Program-made: the position numbers and the translations under genes
Notes under the pieces: model-generated
Databases searched by the model: none
Seen by the model: the letters and a program-made list of their open reading frames with translations, nothing else
Told to the model about the DNA's origin: nothing
Shown here: positions 1 through 5,349 of the stretch, piece by piece
How the letters are laid out: every line of letters starts with the position of its first letter
How positions within the stretch are numbered: the stretch's first letter is position 1
Source of the DNA: a virus
Length of the DNA stretch: 43,174 bases
Strand: one strand, 5' to 3'
Virus record (IMG/VR): IMGVR_UViG_3300022074_000103
Location: 1-43,174 of that record

Positions 1-1
1 T

Positions 2-127
2 TGGATTCACGAGGAATTTCACATCATAGATGACATTGACAATGCCCTGACCTGCTGTTCGGGCTTTGATGAGGTATACCGATACACGGTGGAAGCCATT
101 ATGAATTACAACGAATACAAGTCGTGA
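2..127 (+). CDS. Hypothetical protein, 5' end cut by window
   Basis: An open frame runs in from the left edge and ends at a TGA at 125-127. The 41 visible residues include the stretch HIIDDIDNALTCCSGFDEVY and end NEYKS. There is no start codon before an internal ATG at 101, so the gene begins outside the window. The next gene starts at ATG 127, overlapping the stop as TGATG, a common sign of coupled translation in phage operons. I do not recognise the family; the visible part is acidic, has a Cys-Cys pair and no membrane segment. Confidence 0.55.
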   Translation, partial: WIHEEFHIIDDIDNALTCCSGFDEVYRYTVEAIMNYNEYKS

Positions 128-306
128 TGATCACATACTCACTCACCGCAGAATTCCTCCTATCGATGCACTACCTCACGTCATACCACAGCCAAGAGTT
201 TGTGCAGTATATGATAGACATCATAGAAGGTGAAGACGCACCGTTCGAAGTACGGAACAAGATTCTCGAACAAGAATTGGATCGAAGATCCGCTCATCTA
301 AACTGA
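127..306 (+). CDS. Small hypothetical phage protein (59 aa)
   Basis: This frame opens at ATG 127, overlapping the previous stop (TGATG); a GTG at 124 is in frame but less likely. The product is 59 residues. Its first half is rich in aromatic and hydroxyl residues (ITYSLTAEFLLSMHYLTSYH) and its C-terminal half is charged and probably helical. No known domain, signal peptide or metal site is visible. It lies five bases before the next gene in a run of small same-strand ORFs typical of the accessory early region of tailed phages. Function unknown; the gene call rests on tight packing and coupled start/stop. Confidence 0.55.
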   Translation: MITYSLTAEFLLSMHYLTSYHSQEFVQYMIDIIEGEDAPFEVRNKILEQELDRRSAHLN

Positions 307-311
307 TCATC

Positions 312-689
312 ATGTACAAAGTACGATTCCACCTTGCCAAAGGCAAGTTCTACAAGTGCTGGCAAGTCACCTCACCTAACGGTGACAAAGACTACTACGA
401 TCCCGAGACCCACAACCTGTTCATGTGGGGATGCAAGCTTCGTAATCAGCGGAAGACCGCTGAGAAGATTCACTCAGGAGAACACAAGGCTGTGTGTGCT
501 TGGGTTGAGTGCGACACCTTCGGTGCGACAACTAAGTACCAAGGCAGCCAGCCGGACGATGCAGTCAAGGTATCATACAACCCACGAAAGAAACCCTATT
601 GGGTTGACAGTCAAGGAGTTGACGTGGATGACATGAAGTATAACTTCATCTACTCAGTAAACACAGATCTGTTTACAACAGATCACTAA
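312..689 (+). CDS. Hypothetical phage protein (125 aa)
   Basis: A 125-residue frame starting at ATG 312, six bases after the previous stop. The N-terminal half contains HLAKGKFYKCWQVTSPNGDK and DPETHNLFMWGCKLRNQRKT, with several Cys and Trp residues. A central CAWVECDTF segment follows, and the C-terminus is soluble. The two well-separated Cys-containing segments could be a small metal site, but no CxxC pair is present, so I do not call one. The overlapping +2 frame at 334-636 is a shadow. Function is unknown; context is the early accessory block. Confidence 0.6.
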   Translation: MYKVRFHLAKGKFYKCWQVTSPNGDKDYYDPETHNLFMWGCKLRNQRKTAEKIHSGEHKAVCAWVECDTFGATTKYQGSQPDDAVKVSYNPRKKPYWVDSQGVDVDDMKYNFIYSVNTDLFTTDH

Positions 690-699
690 ACGAAAAGAT

Positions 700-1005
700 A
701 TGAAGACGTTTAAAGACTTAACATTCGAGCCGCATTCGATGCCTATCGGAGACAGACAAGCATTCATCAAATTTGACAACGGGCGAGCCATGTCAGTTGT
801 CACAGGTGCAGACTGGTTCTATACCTCAGATGACAAACCCTACGAGGTTGCGTTCATCAAACAGAACGGAAGGTTGGGCTGCGTATACCTTGACAGGGAC
901 AGCATGTCTGTTGCTCTTGCAGAAGACGCAGACCACAACGATGTCGAAGGGTACTGCACCGAAGAAGATGTGACCCTGATTATGAAAGCAATTCAAATAC
1001 TATAA
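700..1005 (+). CDS. Hypothetical phage protein (101 aa)
   Basis: A 101-residue frame with an ATG start ten bases after the previous stop. The protein is mixed alpha/beta in appearance, acidic in its C-terminal half (ALAEDADHNDVEGYCTEEDV) and ends in a short hydrophobic helix (TLIMKAIQIL). There are no motifs that I recognise and no membrane segment. The next ORF starts two bases after its stop, so it is part of the same transcript. Function unknown. Confidence 0.6.
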   Translation: MKTFKDLTFEPHSMPIGDRQAFIKFDNGRAMSVVTGADWFYTSDDKPYEVAFIKQNGRLGCVYLDRDSMSVALAEDADHNDVEGYCTEEDVTLIMKAIQIL

Positions 1006-1006
1006 C

Positions 1007-1279
1007 ATGGGACGTACTAAAGACCTACGGGATATTATCCCCTTCACCCCCGGACACTTCGAGTCAATCGAGGAGTTCGCATCAGCTATTGGCTGGAACT
1101 TATCAACAAAAGAGCCATCACGTTCAAGTGTTGATTCAAGTCACATGTGGCAAAAGGCTGACTATCAGGCGCTTGTGTATGACCTAGTGCAGTCCGTCTA
1201 CTACTCTCGAAGGAATTGGGAAACTATTGAGAGTCATGTAGATAGAGTCCTGAGTCAGTACATTGAGGTTGATAAGTAG
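1007..1279 (+). CDS. Hypothetical phage protein (90 aa)
   Basis: A 90-residue frame whose ATG lies one base after the preceding TAA. The sequence (beginning MGRTKDLRDIIPFTPGHFES) is soluble and mostly helical, with two hydrophobic/aromatic helices near the C-terminus (ALVYDLVQSVYYSRRNWETI). No recognised domain. It is the last gene of the first cluster; about 210 bases without a convincing gene follow, holding hairpins and a promoter. Function unknown. Confidence 0.6.
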   Translation: MGRTKDLRDIIPFTPGHFESIEEFASAIGWNLSTKEPSRSSVDSSHMWQKADYQALVYDLVQSVYYSRRNWETIESHVDRVLSQYIEVDK

Positions 1280-1410
1280 GGTGACGCTCATTTGCAGATG
1301 TCACATTCACCCACTACCTTTGCCAAGTATGCGGCGGTTGCCCACCAAGGCACACCAGAGCACCACTGTTCAAGCCGCTGCTTTGTCTGATCCCTTCGGG
1401 GTAAAATAAA
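1280..1410 (+). other. Non-coding stretch with hairpins between two gene clusters
   Basis: No convincing gene lies here. I see a 5-bp inverted repeat (GTGAC at 1281, GTCAC near 1300) and a longer bulged stem (GCGGC..TTG at 1331-1340 with CAAGCCGC at 1371-1378). A small CCC-TTCG-GGG hairpin near 1392-1401 is followed by AAAATAAA. Together these could terminate the upstream transcript or form a structured leader, but none has a clear T-run. Fragments of a Cys-rich reading frame occur in two different frames (see findings). Confidence 0.35.
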
Positions 1411-1442
1411 TTTGGAAATACGGAAACTGTTCCTTATCTTTG
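1411..1442 (+). promoter_or_regulatory. Bacteroidota-type promoter (TTTG-N20-TAnnTTTG)
   Basis: TTTG at 1411-1414, a 20-nt spacer, then TATCTTTG at 1435-1442. This matches the Bacteroidota primary sigma consensus (TTG near -33, TAnnTTTG near -7). Transcription would start about 1446-1449, giving a leader of roughly 45 nt to the ATG at 1493. The promoter at 4151 has the same spacing and an almost identical 5' half (TTTGGAA.TACG.AAAC). Confidence 0.75.
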
Positions 1443-1492
1443 TAGGGCCGATTCCGGTAAATCATAACTCACATTCATTCAAAAACAATCAC

Positions 1493-1984
1493 ATGGAAAG
1501 TACACCACAAAACACCCAACCGCAAGGCCAAGACAAACTGGTTCTCAAGTCTACCTTTGGATCCGAACCGCAAGAGCCAAACCCAGTAGCACCACAGCTC
1601 AGCCTGCCTAGTGAGGGTGCAATCTCAGACCTGCTCTCGCATCTCGGACAGGTATTCGGTAACACCGACCTGATCTCAGCAGCTAAGATTGAGCTGGCTT
1701 GTATTCAGGATGAACTGCTTAGAAAGCATCAAGAGGTACAGCCTCAGCTGGACTTCAATGACGTAGAACTTAGAACAGATATCCAAGAGATACTTGAGTC
1801 TGACCACTGGTTCGAGGAAGTACACATCGGTTTCCCAACAGACATGGAGGTAGATTGCAGCGGCTGTGACATTACTGTTTCAGACGTAGAGGGTGAGGTT
1901 GAGGTTAGCATGAGCCAAGGCCAAGCCGAAGTGATGGCAGAGAAGATCATGGACTTTCTCGAAAAAAGAACTAAACATGCTTAA
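1493..1984 (+). CDS. Hypothetical early protein (163 aa), first gene after promoter
   Basis: The frame is open from 1412, but that start lies inside the promoter, so ATG 1493 is the supportable start, giving 163 residues. The N-terminal 45 residues are Gln/Pro/Ser-rich and probably disordered. Helices follow (IELACIQDELLRKHQEV), and the C-terminal half is acidic with a Cys pair (VDCSGCDI) and a beta-like DVEGEVEVSM segment. Its stop overlaps the start of the zinc-ribbon gene. Being promoter-proximal it is probably made early and abundantly. I do not recognise the family; DNA mimicry by the acidic half is conceivable but unsupported. Confidence 0.65.
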   Translation: MESTPQNTQPQGQDKLVLKSTFGSEPQEPNPVAPQLSLPSEGAISDLLSHLGQVFGNTDLISAAKIELACIQDELLRKHQEVQPQLDFNDVELRTDIQEILESDHWFEEVHIGFPTDMEVDCSGCDITVSDVEGEVEVSMSQGQAEVMAEKIMDFLEKRTKHA

Positions 1985-2141
1985 GATTGCAGACCACTAT
2001 TGCCCAGCATGTGGTGAGCGCAGGGAGGATCTCGTCAGAGATGATGAGGTCATTCCCTGCCCATCCTGCGGCAAGCCAATGCACCGAGGCTTAGCCTCAC
2101 CAACTCTCTCAGGTATGAACAAGTACGGACAATCACGATGA
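1977..2141 (+). CDS. Zinc-ribbon microprotein (54 aa)
   Basis: ATG 1977 overlaps the end of the upstream gene by eight bases, and the frame ends at TGA 2139-2141. The 54-residue product carries two knuckles, CPAC (Cys9, Cys12) and CPSC (Cys28, Cys31), 15 residues apart. That is the four-cysteine layout of a zinc ribbon or rubredoxin-like site; DDEVIPCPSCGKPM resembles zinc ribbons found in many small regulatory proteins. The next gene starts within its stop codon (ATGA), indicating translational coupling. It probably binds zinc and contacts nucleic acid or protein; the target is unknown. Confidence 0.65.
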   Translation: MLKIADHYCPACGERREDLVRDDEVIPCPSCGKPMHRGLASPTLSGMNKYGQSR

Positions 2142-2239
2142 AGGACAAGTATAAACATGCAGCAGCAGGTGCTGCCCTACTTGCACTCTACGGAGTAGCT
2201 ATCTCAATCATTTCATTTTTAGTTGGACTGGTAATATGA
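2138..2239 (+). CDS. Single-span membrane microprotein (33 aa)
   Basis: ATG 2138 overlaps the previous TGA (ATGA) and the frame ends at 2239. The 33-residue product has a short basic N-terminus (MKDKYKH) followed by an uninterrupted hydrophobic helix from about residue 8 to 33 (GVAISIISFLVGLVI at the end). This predicts an inner-membrane protein with the N-terminus in the cytoplasm. Its start and stop are both coupled to neighbours, which supports it as a real gene despite its size. Possible roles include superinfection exclusion or membrane signalling; there is no direct evidence. Confidence 0.5.
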   Translation: MKDKYKHAAAGAALLALYGVAISIISFLVGLVI

Positions 2240-2367
2240 ACGAAGAAACACAACACCTCTACTTCTACACAGCACCCAGCGGTGAACACTGTGTAACCTC
2301 AAACGAAATGCTTGCTCACGCAAGATCTATCGAAGGCAGCAGCATAATTGTAAAACAGATAAATTAA
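2236..2367 (+). CDS. Hypothetical microprotein (43 aa)
   Basis: ATG 2236 overlaps the previous stop (ATGA) and the frame ends at TAA 2365-2367, giving 43 residues. It begins MNEETQHLYFYTAPSGEH and ends SSIIVKQIN. The pattern suggests a small beta-alpha fold; there is no membrane segment and one Cys. It lies six bases before the HTH gene. Function unknown; support is the chain of overlapping starts and stops. Confidence 0.5.
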   Translation: MNEETQHLYFYTAPSGEHCVTSNEMLAHARSIEGSSIIVKQIN

Positions 2368-2373
2368 AAGGAC

Positions 2374-2904
2374 ATGCAAAGCCAAATTGAATTTTACACC
2401 CCGAAAGAGATTTCTAAAATCCTAAAAGTCACCACCGCAACCATCAGGAATATGATAAAGCGAGGAGACTTGAGGGCAGTCCAGCTGAAAGGAGGTCGTG
2501 GCATTTACCGCATCCCAACCTCAGAGCTCGACAGAATTATGGTAGATACCTCGACACCCGAGGAACAAGTCAGTTCAAAATCTGTGTTTGCGTCTCACAA
2601 CTTCCCGCCTAGACCCCGTCTAGAGGAGCTTCTTTCGGTTTACATGAAGGGAATACCAACATCTCCAGTTCATGTGACTAAGGAAAGCAAGCTTCGAGAT
2701 GTGTTCTTTGGTAGCGATAATTCTCGCCGCTCAAAGATTCTCAACAAAAGAATCCACGGAGTTTTCTTCAAATGCGGAATGCACAACATGACCGTGCTTG
2801 CGTTTACCCAGACCTACAGGGCGATGGATCTGTCAAAATTCCGCAGTTTCGGAGCCAACTCTGTCGAAGCTGTATACGATGCAATCTACACACTGGATGA
2901 CTAA
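2374..2904 (+). CDS. Excisionase-type helix-turn-helix DNA-binding protein (176 aa)
   Basis: Residues about 5-50 form a MerR/excisionase-like winged HTH: FYTPKEISKILKVTTATIRN is the helix-turn-helix, and the following wing RGIYRIPTSELDRIM is the classic end of HTH_17/excisionase domains. The remaining roughly 120 residues are unfamiliar and contain a basic segment (SDNSRRSKILNKRIHGVFF). That makes it longer than a typical 60-80 aa excisionase and more like a phage transcription regulator. ATG 2374 follows the upstream stop by six bases. No integrase is seen nearby, so a role in lysogeny is not shown; regulation of phage transcription is equally likely. Confidence 0.7.
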   Translation: MQSQIEFYTPKEISKILKVTTATIRNMIKRGDLRAVQLKGGRGIYRIPTSELDRIMVDTSTPEEQVSSKSVFASHNFPPRPRLEELLSVYMKGIPTSPVHVTKESKLRDVFFGSDNSRRSKILNKRIHGVFFKCGMHNMTVLAFTQTYRAMDLSKFRSFGANSVEAVYDAIYTLDD

Positions 2905-3229
2905 CGAACAAGCACACAGGATTATTGAAGAACGGCATGGCGATTCTGACAGCAAGTCAGCGCAGCTTGCCTACATCTTTGCGATGGAAGACCTTATCTC
3001 ACTCGACGTATCCGAGTGGGTGGAGACAGAACCGGAAGCCCTCATGGGAGACTTCCTGAAACACGCAAGGAAAGTAATGTCAGCTTACATCGAGGACAGG
3101 CACGGTGATGACCCCAAGACTGTTGAGGCACTCGATGACCTAAAGAACAGAATGCTCAGCACTGCTGAAGCAATGGTCACATACATGGACTATTGGTGGG
3201 CAGTAAAAAAGCAGGTCGGCAACGGCTGA
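2897..3229 (+). CDS. Hypothetical helical phage protein (110 aa)
   Basis: The frame is open from 2798, but the upstream 33 codons lie within the HTH gene. ATG 2897 overlaps that gene's end by eight bases and is the likely start. The 110-residue product is acidic and helical (MTNEQAHRIIEERHGDSDSK at the N-terminus, repeated RHGD elements) and ends in an aromatic helix (TYMDYWWAVKKQVGNG). No domain is recognised. It is the last gene before the tRNA region. Confidence 0.6.
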   Translation: MTNEQAHRIIEERHGDSDSKSAQLAYIFAMEDLISLDVSEWVETEPEALMGDFLKHARKVMSAYIEDRHGDDPKTVEALDDLKNRMLSTAEAMVTYMDYWWAVKKQVGNG

Positions 3230-3316
3230 CCACTGAAGGGCGCATGGTGTGCAGGGAGATCCTGCAACAGGTTCTTCTCTTCGATGTGAGACCTTGAGAA
3301 ACAAAGCCCTTCTTCT

Positions 3317-3390
3317 GCTCCCTTAGCTCAGCTGGATAGAGCAACGCACTTCTAATGCGTAGGTCATAGGTTCGAATCCTATAGGGAGTA
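3317..3390 (+). tRNA. tRNA-Arg (anticodon TCT)
   Basis: A complete 74-nt cloverleaf. The 7-bp acceptor stem is GCTCCCT with AGGGAGT (first pair G-T), with discriminator A3390. The D arm is TAGCTCAGCTGGATAGAGC. The anticodon stem is ACGCA/TGCGT with loop CTTCTAA (anticodon TCT), and the T arm is ATAGG-TTCGAAT-CCTAT. CCA is not encoded. It would read AGA codons and may help translate late phage mRNA in a host poor in this tRNA. Confidence 0.95.
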
Positions 3391-3598
3391 CTAACTCTTT
3401 GCTTGAAGATAAACAGTAACAAAAGTAAGTGGGACATAAGTGCATGGTAACTGATGCTGTTACCCTCCAGAATGTTACAAACTACATTTCAGAGTAGTTG
3501 TTGTTTATTGGATGATGTATTAAGAAATAATCCCTTGAAGAGGTGTAAATATTAAACTTATACATTCCACAAGACTGAAGGTGGAGCAAAGAGTTTTT
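3391..3598 (+). other. AT-rich spacer with two hairpins between tRNA genes
   Basis: No gene is apparent. Two clear inverted repeats are present: GGTAAC-(7 nt)-GTTACC at 3446-3464 and AACTAC-(8 nt)-GTAGTT at 3480-3499. The second is followed by a T-rich stretch (GTTGTTTATT) and could be a weak terminator or a processing site between the tRNAs. The segment is visibly richer in A and T than the flanking genes, a feature that continues through the small ORF at 3734. Confidence 0.4.
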
Positions 3599-3714
3599 GT
3601 CAAGGTGGCGGAATTGGTAGACGCACGTAGGCATACGATTAGCGGTTGGAGTCCGCAAAGTAGGAGGCATCCGAAAAAAATGATCTAATGCAGGTTCGAA
3701 TCCTGCCCTTGACA
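3599..3714 (+). tRNA. Atypical class II tRNA-like gene, leucine-type D arm, 116 nt
   Basis: The outer parts are perfect: acceptor GTCAAGG (3599-3605) with CCTTGAC (3707-3713), discriminator A3714, a D arm GGCGGAATTGGTAGACGC typical of tRNA-Leu, and a T arm GCAGG-TTCGAAT-CCTGC. The 64 nt between D and T arms are about 30 nt longer than in normal leucine or serine tRNAs. They contain a CGTA-GGCA-TACG hairpin right after the D arm, then GCGG-TTGGAGT-CCGC, whose 7-nt loop would give anticodon GGA (Ser). A long AT-rich variable region follows, with GGA-GGCA-TCC. No standard leucine anticodon arm can be drawn. It may be a tRNA with an insertion, a decayed copy, or a tRNA mimic. Confidence 0.55.
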
Positions 3715-3719
3715 CAATT

Positions 3720-3737
3720 AAACCAATAGAGAGATGA
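3720..3737 (+). repeat. 18-nt duplicated translation leader, copy 1
   Basis: AAACCAATAGAGAGATGA is identical to 3964-3981. In both copies the ATG inside it starts a reading frame. This copy gives the start of the 69-aa ORF (ATG 3734). Confidence 0.8.
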
Positions 3738-3943
3738 GTAAAGAACAAGAAATTTTAGAAAAGTATAAGGCATTACATATAGGTGGTGTTAGCGTTTCGT
3801 TACCATCAGTTGATGGTGCTGGAATTATAGCAGTAGATATTGCTGAAACATTTACAATAATGACAGCACAAGAACAATCCTTTTTTATAGCTGGGTTCTC
3901 TGAATGTATAAAGTATTTAGAAATGCAGAGTAATGAACGCTAA
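3734..3943 (+). CDS. Small AT-rich hypothetical protein (69 aa), likely insert
   Basis: ATG 3734 lies at the end of an 18-nt leader that recurs before the next gene. The 69-residue product begins MSKEQEILEKYKALHIGGVS and has a mixed hydrophobic core (AGIIAVDIAETFTIMTAQEQ) and an aromatic helix (SFFIAGFSECIKYLEM). Codon choice is AT-rich (many TTA, ATA, AAA) compared with the GC-richer genes on both sides. The duplicated leader plus composition suggest that this ORF arrived recently and split an existing leader from its gene. No family is recognised. Confidence 0.6.
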   Translation: MSKEQEILEKYKALHIGGVSVSLPSVDGAGIIAVDIAETFTIMTAQEQSFFIAGFSECIKYLEMQSNER

Positions 3944-3963
3944 CCACCCAACAACGACAACCC

Positions 3964-3981
3964 AAACCAATAGAGAGATGA
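3964..3981 (+). repeat. 18-nt duplicated translation leader, copy 2
   Basis: An exact repeat of 3720-3737. The ATG within it (3978) is in frame with the downstream membrane protein and is the best start for that gene. Confidence 0.8.
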
Positions 3982-4148
3982 TTGACTCACTGAACTTTAC
4001 TGAAGATCAAGTCCACATTGTATCACGCATCCAGAAGCAGTCCTTTGAGAGTGGGCTGGTCTGGGGTGTGGTGTACAGCATAGCCGGGATCATTGGGATA
4101 ATTGGAGCCGTCTGTGCTGCCACCCGATGGGGACATTTGCTCTTCTAA
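3978..4148 (+). CDS. Small single-span membrane protein (56 aa)
   Basis: The frame is open from ATG 3933, overlapping the previous stop. The ATG at 3978, embedded in the duplicated 18-nt leader, is preferred and gives 56 residues. After a charged N-terminal helix (DSLNFTEDQVHIVSRIQKQS) comes a strong hydrophobic helix, about residues 24-46 (VYSIAGIIGIIGAVCAA), then TRWGHLLF. An inner-membrane protein of unknown role. It ends just before the promoter at 4151. Confidence 0.55.
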   Translation: MIDSLNFTEDQVHIVSRIQKQSFESGLVWGVVYSIAGIIGIIGAVCAATRWGHLLF

Positions 4149-4150
4149 AA

Positions 4151-4182
4151 TTTGGAATTACGTAAACACTTTAATACATTTG
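4151..4182 (+). promoter_or_regulatory. Bacteroidota-type promoter (TTTG-N20-TAnnTTTG)
   Basis: TTTG at 4151-4154, a 20-nt spacer, TACATTTG at 4175-4182. The 5' half (TTTGGAATTACGTAAAC) is nearly the same as the promoter at 1411. The ATG of the DnaA-like gene is only nine bases after the -7 element, so the mRNA would have a leader of about 2-5 nt or none. Confidence 0.75.
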
Positions 4183-4191
4183 CATCGGCAC

Positions 4192-4620
4192 ATGAAAGAA
4201 GCAAGACAGGACATCCTAGATGCCATCAAAATCTACTACAAGGAGCTCGGATTCAGACGAGATAACTCCAGAGTTACACATCAGGCTCAGGCCCGAACCG
4301 CACTATCCAACGTCATGCGAGAGTATGGTATGACATACGAAGAGATAGGGGTTTATGTGAACAGAGATCACTCCACTGTTGTCCACCACTGTAGGCACCA
4401 CGCTGATGAGCTCAGGACGTGGAGCGGATACAAGAGTGCCTACGAAAAGTGCAAGGCTATCGTTGGGTCAGCACTGGTGGGTGACCTCGATGATATAATC
4501 GCCTATCTGAAGGAGAAGCAAGATGCTTTGCAAGTACAGATTGACGAATACCTCAAGAAGAAACAAGAAAATGATGCGAGGATTAAAGAGTTGGCTGCGG
4601 ACGGCGTTGAGATTGGATGA
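4192..4620 (+). CDS. Stand-alone DnaA domain IV (DNA-binding) protein, 142 aa
   Basis: The frame extends back to 4102, but a promoter occupies 4151-4182, so ATG 4192 is the start. Residues 8-78 match DnaA domain IV: helix ILDAIKIYYKELG, a basic segment with QAQARTALSNVM, then the signature HTH MTYEEIGVYVNRDHSTVVHH with RDHSTV at 58-63 (RDH[ST]TV in host DnaA). The AAA+ domain of full-length DnaA (about 450 aa) is absent. The C-terminal 50 residues are a charged coiled coil. It could bind DnaA boxes on phage or host DNA, acting as an origin-binding protein or as a competitor of host replication initiation. It is the first gene of the replication operon. Confidence 0.82.
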   Translation: MKEARQDILDAIKIYYKELGFRRDNSRVTHQAQARTALSNVMREYGMTYEEIGVYVNRDHSTVVHHCRHHADELRTWSGYKSAYEKCKAIVGSALVGDLDDIIAYLKEKQDALQVQIDEYLKKKQENDARIKELAADGVEIG

Positions 4621-4789
4621 CGTATACGTTGTCCACCTAGACCGTAGAACAGAGCACAACCAAGTACCAGCAGAAGTCGCTGGCGTTTTCACCTACGAGT
4701 CTGATGCGATTGAGTTCGCAGAACACTATAACAAGTACCTCACAGATGGTCTGATGCAGGCACATGTAACAAAGCAAATCACAATTTAA
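4613..4789 (+). CDS. Small hypothetical protein (58 aa); start uncertain
   Basis: The frame is open from 4523. TTG 4613 overlaps the DnaA-like gene by eight bases and gives a natural start of a beta-like segment (DDVYVVHLDRRTEHNQ); ATGs at 4571 and 4574 would give a longer overlap of about 50 bases. The remainder, YESDAIEFAEHYNKYLTDGL, looks like a single helix. The stop TAA shares a base with the ATG of the annealing protein (TAATG). No family recognised; small beta-alpha proteins of this type are common beside phage recombination genes. Confidence 0.5.
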   Translation: MDDVYVVHLDRRTEHNQVPAEVAGVFTYESDAIEFAEHYNKYLTDGLMQAHVTKQITI

Positions 4790-5349
4790 TGAGTACCTAC
4801 AAGTTCAAGACCACCAAGATCAAAGGCAAGGACTACGTCGAAGTAAACGAGCGTATCAAGTTCTTCCGTCAAGAGGATCAGTACAAGAACTGGTCTATCC
4901 AAACAGAGTTCCCTATGATCACCGAAGATGAGGCGCTCTGTCGATGCACCATCACCAACGATGCAGGCATGCCCATAGCACAGGGACACGCTCACGAGCT
5001 CAAGGCTAACGGCATGATCAACAAGACCTCCTTCGTGGAGAACTGTGAGACATCAGCAGTGGGTCGTGCGCTGGCTATGCTCGGTATCGGCATCGACATC
5101 AGCATTGCTTCGGCCAACGAAGTTGAGACGGCTATCGCTCAGCAGGATGCCAAGCCCGCAGCCAAGAAATCTATCGGCAAGCAGATCCAAGAGACTGCTG
5201 ACGATCTCCGCGAGAACATCATGGATAAGGCAGTTGCGTACATCAAGTCGCAGACTAACAAGCAGAAAGCATTCGATGCTATCGTCGAGAAGTACGGTGA
5301 TGCTCTTACTGCTAAGCAGAAGACTGGGCTGCAAAAGTTTGTGCGATGA
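4789..5349 (+). CDS. Single-strand annealing protein, ERF/Rad52-like (186 aa)
   Basis: The region from about residue 17 to 110 has the hallmarks of phage ERF-type annealing proteins. VEVNERIKFFRQ and WSIQTE are followed by a beta-rich stretch with AQGHAHE, then the conserved INKTSFVENCETSAVGRALAMLGIG (split here as INKTSFVENC and ETSAVGRALAMLGIG) and SIASANEVETA. The C-terminal 70 residues are Lys-rich and helical. Such proteins form rings that anneal complementary single strands. The next gene, an exonuclease overlapping it by four bases (ATGA), completes a two-component recombination pair as in lambda Bet/Exo or RecT/RecE. Start ATG 4789 is coupled to the previous stop. Confidence 0.8.
   Translation: MSTYKFKTTKIKGKDYVEVNERIKFFRQEDQYKNWSIQTEFPMITEDEALCRCTITNDAGMPIAQGHAHELKANGMINKTSFVENCETSAVGRALAMLGIGIDISIASANEVETAIAQQDAKPAAKKSIGKQIQETADDLRENIMDKAVAYIKSQTNKQKAFDAIVEKYGDALTAKQKTGLQKFVR

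Noticed and set aside
1412-1492. Upstream extension of the 163-aa protein
   Set aside because: The stretch contains the promoter at 1411-1442, and its start would be a TTG within the -33 element.
2374-2904. Evidence of lysogeny from the excisionase-like HTH
   Set aside because: No integrase, repressor or attachment site is seen in the window; many lytic phages have such HTH proteins.
3177-3437. Minus-strand ORF over the first tRNA
   Set aside because: The frame is antisense to tRNA-Arg, its peptide IRTYDLRIRSALLYPAELRE is the usual reverse translation of a tRNA, and it has no context on this strand.
3482-3748. Minus-strand ORF with SRAGFEPAL
   Set aside because: This peptide is the well-known shadow of a tRNA T-loop read backwards; it lies over the tRNA-like gene at 3599.
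3933-3977. Earlier start of the small membrane protein
   Set aside because: The in-frame ATG at 3978 is inside the duplicated leader, which gives a better-supported start; the earlier ATG gives only a Thr-rich extension.
4102-4191. Upstream extension of the DnaA-like protein
   Set aside because: It overlaps the preceding gene and the promoter at 4151-4182; domain IV similarity starts after the ATG at 4192.
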